This document shows, piece by piece, positions 1-8,300 of a DNA stretch of 64,000 nt. Position 1 is the stretch's first letter. Each line of letters opens with the position of its first letter. The stretch is taken from positions 1 to 64,000 of the forward strand of contig URDG01000011.1 in assembly GCA_900546515.1 (NCBI GenBank), given 5' to 3'. Source of the stretch: an uncultured Eubacteriales bacterium. Its GTDB lineage: Bacteria > Bacillota > Clostridia > Oscillospirales > Oscillospiraceae. The position numbers were made by a program, and so were the translations under genes. The notes beneath the pieces are model-generated. The model was not told where the DNA came from. It worked only from the letters and a program-made list of their open reading frames with translations, and did not search any database.

Positions 1-380
1 TTTTTATCTGCAGCCCAGCGACACAGATAAGAAAGGGTCTGATACTTTTCTCTGAGATTTCCAATCAGCGTTTCTCCCTCACTGACGGCCAGATACATCG
101 CTGTTCCCTCTGCTGAGTTTAGCGCACACCGTTTCATCGCATCCAGCACCTGATCCACAATCTCTTTTCTGTATTCCACCATCACAAGAGTCAGATATCT
201 GTCGTGATGAAAGACTACATGTGTCAGATTCTGTTTTGTAAGAATCTGCTGGCACTGCCTTAAAAAGCGGTAATAAAAGCTGGTAATATCGGTCTTTCCG
301 GATGCCGGCACATAACACTGCACCATCGTAAGACCGGTATCTCCATGAATCCCCTCTCGCGCCAGCACCGGCAGATAAGC
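1..380 (-). CDS. Unidentified partial coding sequence joined in frame to RNase Y
   Basis: The reading frame that begins as RNase Y at 713 continues without a stop through this stretch to the window edge, but the protein no longer resembles RNase Y. The coiled coil stops and a globular-looking sequence follows, with segments such as VQCYVPASGKTDITSFYYRF and VVFHHDRYLTLVMVEYRK. It could be the middle of a bacterial regulator or sensor, but I do not recognise the family. By hand count about 46 percent of positions 1-360 are G or C, against about 56 percent for 361-540, so the piece looks foreign to its neighbour. The join lies at a HindIII site (AAGCTT, 377-382). Whether this is a biological fusion or an assembly or cloning chimera cannot be decided here. 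Confidence 0.4.
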
Positions 381-713
381 TTCTTTCTTCTCGATCGCAT
401 CGGTCTTCTTATCGATGTTCTCTTCCTTCTGCTGCAGGCGGCGTTCCTGCTTCTGCAGCTCGGCGCGGCGCGCCTTCTCTTCCCGCTCATACTCGGAGCG
501 GGCCTTGTGTATTTCTTCCTTTGCCTCTACGAGAGCTTCTCTTTTTTTGCTCTCTGCACTTTTAATTGATTCATTTATTATACGTTTTGCTTCTTCTTCC
601 GCGCTGGATATTTCACGTTCAGCAACCTTTTTGCGGTAGGTGTAGCCGAGGAAAAATGCAGCGACAGCAACAGCGGCTATGATTATAAAAACGATCCACA
701 AAGGCATTGGCAT
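381..713 (-). CDS. rny: Ribonuclease Y, N-terminal part only (membrane anchor and coiled coil)
   Basis: Starts at ATG 713 behind a GGAGGTG ribosome site. Residues 5-24 form one membrane helix (LWIVFIIIAAVAVAAFF), followed by a long charged coiled coil (EAKRIINESIKSAESKKREA, EEIHKARSEYEREEK, QKQERRLQQKEENIDKKTDA). This is the standard N-terminus of RNase Y, the membrane-anchored endoribonuclease that initiates mRNA decay in Firmicutes. The family is about 510-520 residues with KH and HD domains. Here only about 111 residues are RNase Y-like before the frame runs into unrelated sequence, so the KH and HD domains are absent from the window. An M-P-M start leaves a second possible ATG at 707. Confidence 0.75.
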
Positions 714-943
714 AGTAAGTAAACACACCTCCATTCTTCAAGAATTTTTTGGTGGGTTTAAGCTGGCTTGGCTTTTTATGCCGGTTATCTGACTTGATCT
801 AACGGGCAGCAGAACACGGGCGCAGATGCCGCGCCGCAGAACGCTGCCGTAAAGCAAGACGGGCCATAAAACGCACCCGTCGTAATTGAAAAGTAATATT
901 CAGAAGGAGCCTCCCCATGGCCCCATTAAATATTATCTAATCT

Positions 944-972
944 ATTTTAGCTCCATATTGTTGTTATGTCAA
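944..972 (-). promoter_or_regulatory. Sigma-A-type promoter for rny
   Basis: Read on the minus strand: TTGACA (967-972), 17-bp spacer, TAAAAT (944-949). The -35 is perfect, the -10 matches five of six, and the spacing is optimal. Confidence 0.65.
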
Positions 973-1020
973 GTAAAACGCCTTTAATTTTTAAATTTTA
1001 TGTTAATACCGCCGGGACAT

Positions 1021-1048
1021 GCCCGTCCCCGGTCACGCCGCAGCGGCA
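1021..1048. repeat. 28-bp direct repeat, left copy
   Basis: The 28 bp starting GCCCGTCCCCGGTCA recur at 2481-2508 with one difference (C/T at the 16th base). The two copies bracket the DUF6056-type gene. Read on the minus strand, the right copy covers the last codons and stop of the M3 peptidase gene. The left copy keeps the same TGA and alanine-rich codons, so it looks like a duplicated end of that gene. Confidence 0.7.
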
Positions 1049-1145
1049 TTCTTTTATTATTGCAAAAAAGCGCTTGCCATTCTATAATACTTTCATTCGG
1101 CAGGCTTCCATATAATAAGCCTGAACCTGTAAAGGATATATGCAG

Positions 1146-2480
1146 ATGAAAATTTTATCTTCACGCAAGGCTCTCGCCGTCATTATTACGGTCATATTTT
1201 TCTTCATGCTGGCATGCAATTTTCTCACGCCTTATCAGGCGGACGATTTTGTATACCACTTTCGCTTCGACAACGGAGCGCCTATAGAGAGCGTCGCAGA
1301 CATTTTCCCTTCACTGAAGGCTCATGCGGAAACGCTTAACGGCCGGCTTACGGCGCATTTCTTCGTCCATCTGTTTGAGCTTCTGCCCAAACCCGTATTT
1401 AACATAATAAACACGTTCGTATTCATCGCGCTTATCGTTCTGACCGCCGGGTTTATATGCGGCAAAAGGCCGAACGCAGCCGCTTTGCTGCTCGCTTTCT
1501 GCGGCGTTCTGGTGTTTATGCCCGCTTTCGGAGAGGTCGTTCTCTGGCTTGACGGTTCTATAAATTATTTATGGGCTATCGTCCTCAACCTGATCTTTCT
1601 TCTGCCATATTACCGGCTTTTTGAGTCCGGCCGCTCCATCAGCGCCCCTTTTCTCAAAGCCGGCTTTGTCGTTCTGGCCTTTATCTGCGGCAGCTTTCAG
1701 GAAACAATGTCGTCTGCCGCTCTTGCCCTCGCCGTCGTATTCATGCTGTTCACCCGTTTTTTCTGCCGGCGCCGCATCGATCCTGTCTTCATTCTGGGCG
1801 CAGTATTTTCTTTTGCGGGGCTGCTTTTTATGGCATTGCAGCCGGCGGAGCTGAGCGTAAAAAGCGCCTCCGTCAACTTTGCAAGCATTTATCACAGCTT
1901 TCTGAACATGATGTGCTATTTCAGGTTTTTCTGGCCTTTGACAGCTGTCTTTGCCGTCGGCTTCACTCTGTGCGTACTCGAGCATGCCGACGTCAGGCGT
2001 CTCATTCTCTGCGGGATATTCTTTTTCGGGTTCCTCTGCGCCAACGGCGTAATGCTGCTGGCCAGAATATATCCCGAGCGCTGTGCCGCCCCTGCCTTCG
2101 TGCTGCTGCTGATTGCTGACGGAATGCTGATCAAATTGCTCTCCGAGTTCAAATACAGGAAAGCCGTCGTCTGTCTCTCCGCTCTTCTTTGCGCCGTCTC
2201 TCTTTTCTGCGGAATATCTGCCGCCGGTGATATTGCCTCGACCTTTGCGCAGTTCAAAGCAAACGAGGCCAAGATCATTGAGGCGTGCAGCAGCGGTAGC
2301 GCAGAGCTGTATCTTCCTGAGCTGTACGGATACACAAAATACAGCGTCGCACACAGCATGATCTTCCCCTCGCCTATCGACTGGGTCAACGAGTGCATGT
2401 GCAAATACTATGGCGTTGAAAAAATAATCGGCTACGATTTCTATACTGAGTTTTTTGCCGATCTCCCGTATCAGAATTAG
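1146..2480 (+). CDS. DUF6056-type polytopic membrane protein
   Basis: A protein of about 444 residues with a short cytoplasmic N-terminus and roughly ten to twelve hydrophobic helices. After the first helix comes NFLTPYQADDFVYHFRFDNG and then an HAETLNGRLTAHFF segment. An aromatic or acidic motif followed by an NGR motif is characteristic of the DUF6056 family of unknown function, whose members resemble polytopic glycosyltransferases and often sit in surface-polysaccharide regions. ATG 1146 is preferred because AAAGGA (1131-1136) lies 9 nt upstream; ATG 1140 would be only 3 nt away. It is monocistronic, ends one base before a 28-bp repeat, and is convergent with the M3 peptidase gene. A distantly similar protein is encoded at 40321-41835. 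The function is not established. Confidence 0.6.
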   Translation: MKILSSRKALAVIITVIFFFMLACNFLTPYQADDFVYHFRFDNGAPIESVADIFPSLKAHAETLNGRLTAHFFVHLFELLPKPVFNIINTFVFIALIVLTAGFICGKRPNAAALLLAFCGVLVFMPAFGEVVLWLDGSINYLWAIVLNLIFLLPYYRLFESGRSISAPFLKAGFVVLAFICGSFQETMSSAALALAVVFMLFTRFFCRRRIDPVFILGAVFSFAGLLFMALQPAELSVKSASVNFASIYHSFLNMMCYFRFFWPLTAVFAVGFTLCVLEHADVRRLILCGIFFFGFLCANGVMLLARIYPERCAAPAFVLLLIADGMLIKLLSEFKYRKAVVCLSALLCAVSLFCGISAAGDIASTFAQFKANEAKIIEACSSGSAELYLPELYGYTKYSVAHSMIFPSPIDWVNECMCKYYGVEKIIGYDFYTEFFADLPYQN

Positions 2481-2508
2481 GCCCGTCCCCGGTCATGCCG
2501 CAGCGGCA
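2481..2508. repeat. 28-bp direct repeat, right copy
   Basis: Second copy of the repeat at 1021-1048. It begins immediately after the TAG of the DUF6056-type gene and overlaps the final codons of the peptidase gene. Confidence 0.7.
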
Positions 2509-4241
2509 AGCCCCGCGGCGGCAAGCTCCGTGTGCAGAGTGTCCGCAACGCGGCATATTCTCCCTGCGGCAAACGGGCTTTCCAGCCCCGCCGCTTCAAG
2601 GCTCTCTATCAGGGTCTCATAGTTTCTCGGCAGAAGCTCCAGATACTTTTCAAGTCCCGCTCCGGGGCTGTTCTGCTCCAGCTCATATATCTGTATGGCC
2701 GCGTCGTTTGACACGGGGTATGAGATCACATAGAACGGCGATTCAAAAAAGTGCGTTATATCAAACCAGCTCAGCGCATAATACTCGTCGTTTGCTCCGT
2801 CGTTGTAGCCGTAGTCGTTCGCCAGCTGAAGCGAGAGCCGGTTGAGCGCATCGGCGCTCAGCTCGTCGTCGGACATGGCATAGACTCTGCTCTCGAATTC
2901 CGCAAAGGACGCCTGCGAGGTGTAGAGCTCCAGCGTGCCGAGTATTTTTATCAGCCGCAGCGACTCGTACTCATCCCCGTCTATCACGCCGCCGCATGCG
3001 CCAAGCGTCACATACTCCATCGCCTGCGAAAAACATTCGGACAGATCCAGCGACTCATAGGCGTTGTAGTTGACATATGCGTCAAGATAATGCCCGAACT
3101 CGTGTGAAAGCGTCAGTATATCCTCCGTATCGCAGTACGGCGTCACGAAGAGGAAAGGCTCGTCATAGCTGTCAAGATAGACCGTGAACGACATATTTGC
3201 CTTGTTCTCGCCGCGCTCCACATCATAGAGCCCGTAGCTGCGCATGAAATCGAAGGCCTCCGCTGCATCCCCGCCCATACTCTCCGCGACGGCGCCCATC
3301 ACGTCAAGAAGCCTGTCTGCGGACATATAGCTGTAATCAACACCCGCATAGGGATCGCCCGTCATCACTTCTCTGTAAAGCGGCACGATATAGGTCCTGA
3401 TGTCCTCCAGATACGCCGCAGCCTGCTCCGGCGTATAGTCGCGCTCGAAGCTGGTGTACCGCATCTGCTCATAGCTGTCATATCCCATTTCTTCGGCTAT
3501 CGCTTTGCGGGTCCTGACAAGCTCCATGTATATTTGCGCAAAGCGCCCGTTATACTGCCGGTAATACTCCATTCTGGCGGCGCTGTACGCTTCGCCGTCC
3601 GCACCGGCAAGGTAGCCTGCATAGTCCGCCTCTTCCCCGTCGATCGTGATCGTCGGAGACGCGGTGAGCGCATAATACTCGCCCAGAAGCTCGCTCTCCC
3701 GCTGCATCAGCTCCACCGCTCTGTCGCTGTAGCGCAGGCTGTCATCTCCGCCGTATTCTTCGACAAAGCCTTCCCAGAAATATTCGTCCTCAAGCTCATC
3801 CGCAGCCGGTGAGGCCGCGCATGCGCCGTACATTCTCTCCATCAGCTGCTGCACCGAGGCAAAATTATCGCCGCACCAGCTGTACTCCTGCGAATAGAAT
3901 TCATCCGACATATCCCGGAGGTAGCGTATCTCTGCCAGAGTGTACATCGTACTGAACTCATAGTAACCGGCATAGCACCGGTCCAGCAGCTCCGTCAGTT
4001 CCCCGGTCTCCATCCCGTCCGCTATCGCCTGCTCCACGGCCGCAACGTTCGCTGCAAGCTCATCCGTGCCGGGGCGGACATATTCCATATCGTCAAAGCT
4101 GAGGTACTCCGCCTGCGCGTCTTCACGCGCCGCCTGCGTTCCCGCGAGGTCTGCAATGGCCTGCGCAGGACTTGCCGCGCAGCCGCACAGAAGCGCCGCG
4201 GTGAGCGCCGCCGCTATAAGACATCTGAATTTATTCTTCAT
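2493..4241 (-). CDS. Secreted lipoprotein zinc peptidase, M3 (oligoendopeptidase F-like) family
   Basis: A 582-residue protein with a lipoprotein signal peptide (LIAAALTAALLCGCAAS; lipobox cysteine about residue 21), so it is probably anchored outside the membrane. The zinc site is HEFGH at residues 380-384. The third ligand is probably the glutamate in LDLSECFSQAME about 18-20 residues later, the usual arrangement in M3 peptidases. A C-terminal FYVISYP segment matches the conserved tyrosine region of the family. It probably cleaves short peptides outside the cell. The region between signal and catalytic core is acidic and tyrosine-rich. Start: ATG 4241 behind AAAAGGTG. The gene stands alone and converges on the DUF6056-type gene; its last codons lie in a duplicated 28-bp sequence. 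Confidence 0.8.
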   Translation of the reverse strand: MKNKFRCLIAAALTAALLCGCAASPAQAIADLAGTQAAREDAQAEYLSFDDMEYVRPGTDELAANVAAVEQAIADGMETGELTELLDRCYAGYYEFSTMYTLAEIRYLRDMSDEFYSQEYSWCGDNFASVQQLMERMYGACAASPAADELEDEYFWEGFVEEYGGDDSLRYSDRAVELMQRESELLGEYYALTASPTITIDGEEADYAGYLAGADGEAYSAARMEYYRQYNGRFAQIYMELVRTRKAIAEEMGYDSYEQMRYTSFERDYTPEQAAAYLEDIRTYIVPLYREVMTGDPYAGVDYSYMSADRLLDVMGAVAESMGGDAAEAFDFMRSYGLYDVERGENKANMSFTVYLDSYDEPFLFVTPYCDTEDILTLSHEFGHYLDAYVNYNAYESLDLSECFSQAMEYVTLGACGGVIDGDEYESLRLIKILGTLELYTSQASFAEFESRVYAMSDDELSADALNRLSLQLANDYGYNDGANDEYYALSWFDITHFFESPFYVISYPVSNDAAIQIYELEQNSPGAGLEKYLELLPRNYETLIESLEAAGLESPFAAGRICRVADTLHTELAAAGLAAAA

Positions 4242-4327
4242 TCAATGGCACCTTTTCTAAATTATTACTTATAACCGGCTTTATTTTATCACAATATCAT
4301 AAATCCGTAAAGGATATGCAAAACCGC

Positions 4328-4356
4328 TTGAATTTGGGAGCGGCTTTCAATATAAT
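4328..4356 (+). promoter_or_regulatory. Sigma-A-type promoter for the pyrophosphatase-dapF operon
   Basis: TTGAAT (4328-4333), 17-bp spacer, TATAAT (4351-4356), about 44 nt before the pyrophosphatase start. The same two hexamers and spacing recur at 10994-11022. Confidence 0.7.
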
Positions 4357-4399
4357 TACGCCGTAAGTGATATATATGATAAACAAAGAGGATCTTAAT

Positions 4400-6016
4400 A
4401 TGAGTGAAATATATGTTACCGGGCACCGCAATCCCGACACGGATTCGATCGTCGCCTCAATGTCATACGCAAAGCTCCGCAACGCGCTCGGGGACCGGGA
4501 ATACAAGGCCGTGCGCATCGGCGCGATAAACGATGAAACGCAGCACATGCTCGACCATTTTGGCTTTGAACCGCCGGAGTATATAAAGAGCATGCGCACA
4601 CAGGTCTGCGACCTGGACTTTGACCGCCCGCCGGAGCTCAACTGCTCCGTCACAATGGATCTGGCATGGCGCACAATGCGCGAAGGCGAGATCGCCACAA
4701 TGCCCATCGTCAACGACGACGGCACGCTCTACGGCATGCTCTCCGCCGGAGACATCGCGTCCTATGATATGGAGACCATATACAGCAGCAGGATAGACGA
4801 GCTTCCGGTCTTTAATCTGCTGAGTGTGCTTGAGGGGCGCATCGTCAATGAATGCAGCAATCTTGTCAACTCCGTCTCCGGCAGCGTCATCATCGCGCTT
4901 CCTCAGTCGTTTGAAGACCCCGCTCTGCTCAGTCAGGACACAATACTTATCTGCGGCGATCAGCCGGAGATCATCTCCGCCGCGCTTGCGCACGGCGTCA
5001 ACTGCCTCATCATCTGTCAGGCGGATATAAGTCCCGAGCTTGCCGAGAGCGCATCCCCCACCTGCATCATCTCCACCCCGCTCGATGCGCGTCAGGCTTC
5101 GCGCCTTATATTTCAGGCCATCCCGATAAACCGTGTATGCAAAACCACAGACAACATCGTCTGCTTCCATCTCAGCGACTATCTTGACGACGTGAAGGAA
5201 GTGCTCATGAAGAGCCGTTACCGCTGCTATCCCGTCCTCGACGAGGACGAGCACGTCGTCGGTACGCTCTCCCGCTTCCACCTGCTGAATCCGCGGCGCA
5301 AGCGCGTCGTGCTCGTCGACCACAATGAGGCCTCGCAGTCCGTCATCGGTCTGGATCAGGTCGAGATCATGGAGATAATCGACCACCACCGCCTTGCGGA
5401 CATCCAGACCCGCCAGCCCATTTCCGTGCGCAACGAGCCGGTCGGCAGCACCTGCACCATAATCACCGCGATGTATCAGGAGCACGGTGTGATGCCCTCT
5501 CCCAGGATGGCCGGCCTCATGGCCGCCGCTATCCTGTCCGACACCGTGATGTTCAAATCCCCGACCTGCACCAAGCGCGACATCGCAATGGCAGAGCGCC
5601 TTGCGCGGATCGCAAGGATAGATCTCGAAGAGCTTGGACACGAGCTGTATTCCGTCTCCGGTGCCGACGGCAAGAGCGCGGAGGAGCTGTTCAAGACCGA
5701 TTACAAGCAGTTCCATATCGCAGAAAAGAACCTCGGCGTGAGTCAGATCACCTGCGTGGACGCCGAGCACATGCTCTCGCGCAGGGATGAGTTCATGTCC
5801 ATGATGAAGAAGCTCAAAAAGGACATGGATTTTGACATCGTGATACTCATGGTGACGGATGTGCTTCTCGAAGGCTCCTATCTTCTTTACGTCGGCTCGG
5901 ACGACGAGATACAGCAGGCATTTTCCGTTGTGCCGAAGGACAACTGCGTTTTCCTGCCGGGCGTGATGAGCCGCAAGAAGCAGGTCATCCCGATGCTCAC
6001 CGCTCTCTGGGGATAA
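4400..6016 (+). CDS. ppaC: Manganese-dependent family II inorganic pyrophosphatase with CBS and DRTGG domains
   Basis: A 538-residue cytoplasmic enzyme that hydrolyses pyrophosphate to phosphate. The DHH-phosphoesterase core is split. The N-terminal metal motif GHRNPDTDS is at residues 8-16, the second half carries IIDHHRLAD near residue 328, and a DHHA2 domain ends the protein. Between the halves lie two CBS modules flanking a DRTGG-type domain. This is the regulated CBS-pyrophosphatase architecture, in which adenine nucleotides bind the CBS pair. The length is normal for the long form. ATG 4400 is chosen over upstream ATGs because AGAGGA lies 7 nt before it. It is followed after 16 nt by dapF, probably in the same transcript. 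Confidence 0.9.
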   Translation: MSEIYVTGHRNPDTDSIVASMSYAKLRNALGDREYKAVRIGAINDETQHMLDHFGFEPPEYIKSMRTQVCDLDFDRPPELNCSVTMDLAWRTMREGEIATMPIVNDDGTLYGMLSAGDIASYDMETIYSSRIDELPVFNLLSVLEGRIVNECSNLVNSVSGSVIIALPQSFEDPALLSQDTILICGDQPEIISAALAHGVNCLIICQADISPELAESASPTCIISTPLDARQASRLIFQAIPINRVCKTTDNIVCFHLSDYLDDVKEVLMKSRYRCYPVLDEDEHVVGTLSRFHLLNPRRKRVVLVDHNEASQSVIGLDQVEIMEIIDHHRLADIQTRQPISVRNEPVGSTCTIITAMYQEHGVMPSPRMAGLMAAAILSDTVMFKSPTCTKRDIAMAERLARIARIDLEELGHELYSVSGADGKSAEELFKTDYKQFHIAEKNLGVSQITCVDAEHMLSRRDEFMSMMKKLKKDMDFDIVILMVTDVLLEGSYLLYVGSDDEIQQAFSVVPKDNCVFLPGVMSRKKQVIPMLTALWG

Positions 6017-6032
6017 GCGCGCGGAGGATAAT

Positions 6033-6860
6033 ATGCACTTCACAAAAATGCACGGAGCCGGAAACGACTTCATTATTATTAACAATATCGAGGAAAAAAT
6101 CTCTTACGGCGAATTTCCGGCTCTGGCAAAGCGGCTATGCGCGCCGCATACGGGCGCCGGCGCGGACGGACTCATGGCTGTGACGGCCGCATCGCACGGC
6201 GGCGACTATGGAATGCTCTTTTTCAATGCCGACGGAAGCGCCGGAGAGATGTGCGGCAACGGCGCGCGCTGCATCGCCCGCTACGGCTATGAAAACAGTC
6301 TCGCCGGAGAGACGCAGCGCATAGAGACCGTGTCCGGCACTGTTACCGGGCAGCGCATTTCCGAAAGGCTCTACCGGGTGCGTCTGAACGACCCGTCGCT
6401 CATCGACCTTCACCGCACGGTCAGGCTCGGCGGCACGGAGTACGATTGCAGTTATATCGAGCTGGGCGTGCCGGGTCTGCCCCACGCAGTGCTTTTAAAG
6501 CAGGACTTCGACGCCGCAGACCATGGCGAGCTCTTTGCGCTCGGGCGCGCGCTGCGCTATGCGCCGGAATTTCCGAAAGGCGCAAACGTCACCTTTGTAA
6601 AAACGCTGGGCGGCAGTGTTCTCAAAGCCGTCACCTTCGAGCGCGGCGTGGAGGATTTTACGCTTGCCTGCGGCACCGGCTGCGGTTCCGTGGTCACGGC
6701 GCTCACTCTGCGCGGCGTTATTCCGGAGGGCCGGGCCGATATAGAAATGCCCGGCGGCACGCTGTCCGTCTCTCTGACGGCAGAAAACGGCTCCGCAAGG
6801 GATATATACCTCACCGGCCCCGCCGTCATAGTGTACGAGGCCGAGCTCAAAGAAGGATAA
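6033..6860 (+). CDS. dapF: Diaminopimelate epimerase
   Basis: A 275-residue enzyme that converts LL- to meso-diaminopimelate for lysine and peptidoglycan synthesis. The family start MHFTKMHGAGNDF is intact. The two active-site cysteines are visible in EMCGNGARCI (about residue 74) and LACGTGCGS (about residue 213). Normal length. It lies 16 nt after the pyrophosphatase gene behind a GGAGG site and ends before a strong bidirectional hairpin terminator. Confidence 0.95.
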   Translation: MHFTKMHGAGNDFIIINNIEEKISYGEFPALAKRLCAPHTGAGADGLMAVTAASHGGDYGMLFFNADGSAGEMCGNGARCIARYGYENSLAGETQRIETVSGTVTGQRISERLYRVRLNDPSLIDLHRTVRLGGTEYDCSYIELGVPGLPHAVLLKQDFDAADHGELFALGRALRYAPEFPKGANVTFVKTLGGSVLKAVTFERGVEDFTLACGTGCGSVVTALTLRGVIPEGRADIEMPGGTLSVSLTAENGSARDIYLTGPAVIVYEAELKEG

Positions 6861-6870
6861 AAACAATGAT

Positions 6871-6897
6871 CGCCGGGGTGCTTTCAGCACCCCGGCG
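6871..6897. terminator. Bidirectional hairpin terminator between dapF and the DUF4956 gene
   Basis: Perfect 11-bp GC-rich stem CGCCGGGGTGC / GCACCCCGGCG with a 5-base loop, lying between the convergent ends of two operons. The T run is short (CATTTTC), so efficiency is uncertain. Confidence 0.7.
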
Positions 6898-6913
6898 TCA
6901 TCATTTTCTCCGG

Positions 6914-7573
6914 TCACATCATGTCCCTGTCATTTTCCCGGCCGCAGATTATGTTCAGATTGCCGTTGCGGCAGCGAAGCTCGTCCACGAACTTTTTGCT
7001 TATGTTCCTGTCTTTCAGGTTTATATTGTACGTCAGCTCATACAGCGTGCCCATATTCGTGGTCCGTACCCTGACGAGCTCATGGCTCATCGTATATTTT
7101 TCAAAAAGGTCGTCAAAAAGCCCCTCATATTCGAGATTTTCGGGTATCGTGATCTTGAGCTGCCTCGCGCCGCCGCTTTCTCCGAAATGCACTGCCGTCA
7201 GCAGCAGCAGTGCGGCGGAAAACATCACGAAGAACACGACTGCCAGCGCCACATAGCCCATGCCGCAGGCAAGGCCGAGAGACACCGCAAAGAACAGCCC
7301 CGTTATCTCACGCGCGCTGCCCTGTACGCTGCGGAAGCGCACCAGCGCGAACGTGCCTGCCACGGCAAGCCCTGCGCCGACATTTCCGTTCACCAGCATT
7401 ATCACCACTGCCACGACTGCCGGCAGCAGCGCGATCGACATGGCAAGCGAGCCGCTATGGCTGTTTTTCAGCGTGAAAACGACTGACGCGAGCACGCCCA
7501 GCACCAGCGCCGTAATTATGCATATCACGAACTGAGTCAACGTGATGGGGACAGTTATAATACTGTTAAACAT
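6914..7573 (-). CDS. DUF4956 family membrane protein
   Basis: A 219-residue protein. The first 130 residues form about four membrane helices (FVICIITALVLGVLASVVF, LLPAVVAVVIMLVNG, VALAVVFFVMFSAALLLLTA) with the conserved ALVRFRSVQGSAREI loop of DUF4956. The C-terminal 90 residues are a soluble ferredoxin-like tail. Its ATG overlaps the end of the VTC gene by 8 bp (ATGTTTAA), so the two are translationally coupled. DUF4956, VTC-type polymerase and CotH-like proteins are recurrent genomic partners, which suggests a membrane component of a polyphosphate or surface process. The precise function is unknown. Confidence 0.85.
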   Translation of the reverse strand: MFNSIITVPITLTQFVICIITALVLGVLASVVFTLKNSHSGSLAMSIALLPAVVAVVIMLVNGNVGAGLAVAGTFALVRFRSVQGSAREITGLFFAVSLGLACGMGYVALAVVFFVMFSAALLLLTAVHFGESGGARQLKITIPENLEYEGLFDDLFEKYTMSHELVRVRTTNMGTLYELTYNINLKDRNISKKFVDELRCRNGNLNIICGRENDRDMM

Positions 7574-8276
7574 TCAAAAGCACTCCGTTCAAAAGATTTT
7601 CTCTGTAGCATGTACCGTATTTTGAAAACCGCGCCGGAAACAGCCGCTCCTCGCTGAGCACATGAGCAAGCCACAAAGGGACGGCCTCCGGCGCTTTTAT
7701 TTCCATGAGCACGCTGCCCTCCGGCAGAAGCGGCTCCCCTGCCGAGCCTGCCGTAAGCTCCAGCTCCGTGTCGCGCCAGCGGATGTTCCTGTCAAAGGTG
7801 ATGCGCAGCTCCCAGTCGTCTATGGCCCTGTAAGCCTCGCGGTCGCATGCGATATACACGCGCGGCCGGACTTCGTTCGTTTTAAGGAACCAGTCTATCT
7901 CGCGCACGACCTGCCCGTCATACGGCGCAGATCGTCTCCCGGCCAGATATTCTGCGGCTTCCGCCGCTTTCATCATAGCACGCCGCTTATAGACAACGCC
8001 CTTGAACTTCTTTTTGAGCTCCACGAACACCGTGCCGTCAGGCTGCGGCACGTTATAGCTGCGCAGCCTCAGCTTTTCCTTGTAGACGGGTGCGTCTATG
8101 GAATGGCGGATCAGCTCAAAGTCGTCCGTGTCGTAATAGACGCTGCACACGGTGCTGCTGAAATATTCGTCCGGCTCTATGTACCCGTCAAGCCTCCGCC
8201 GGAACCGCTCATACTGCGGCGCGGAGAGCAGATATTTCTTTTCGTAGCGTTTGAAGGTGAGCTTGGTATCCTTCAT
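7566..8276 (-). CDS. VTC-domain polyphosphate polymerase-like protein
   Basis: A 236-residue soluble protein of the triphosphate-tunnel type found in yeast VTC4. Visible signatures are FKRYEKKYLL at residues 8-17, the SVYYDT strand near residue 45, the basic EKLRLRSYN and FVELKKKFKGVVYKRRA strands lining the tunnel, and LMEIKAPEAVP near the C-terminus. VTC proteins polymerise phosphate from ATP, so a polyphosphate polymerase role is likely but unproven for this bacterial form. It lies between the CotH-like gene (24 nt upstream) and the DUF4956 gene (8-bp overlap), in one operon read from the promoter at 10948-10976. Confidence 0.85.
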   Translation of the reverse strand: MKDTKLTFKRYEKKYLLSAPQYERFRRRLDGYIEPDEYFSSTVCSVYYDTDDFELIRHSIDAPVYKEKLRLRSYNVPQPDGTVFVELKKKFKGVVYKRRAMMKAAEAAEYLAGRRSAPYDGQVVREIDWFLKTNEVRPRVYIACDREAYRAIDDWELRITFDRNIRWRDTELELTAGSAGEPLLPEGSVLMEIKAPEAVPLWLAHVLSEERLFPARFSKYGTCYRENLLNGVLLNV

Positions 8277-8300
8277 TTTTCCGCCTTTCTGCGGCCGGTC

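Larger units (their letters stand above)
714..1145. other. Long non-coding stretch: rny leader and region before the DUF6056-type gene
   Basis: No credible gene. It holds a minus-strand sigma-A-type promoter for rny (944-972), implying a leader of about 220 nt. That leader contains a small hairpin with GACGGG/CCCGTC arms at 858-863 and 876-881. The stretch 925-1015 is AT-rich. A 28-bp sequence at 1021-1048 is repeated at 2481-2508. An AAAGGA ribosome site (1131-1136) precedes the next gene. Confidence 0.6.

Noticed and set aside
4463..6085. A 540-codon open frame antisense to the pyrophosphatase gene
   Set aside because: It mirrors the codon structure of the real gene, has low-complexity His/Asp/Val-rich composition, no ribosome site, and covers a clearly conserved enzyme.
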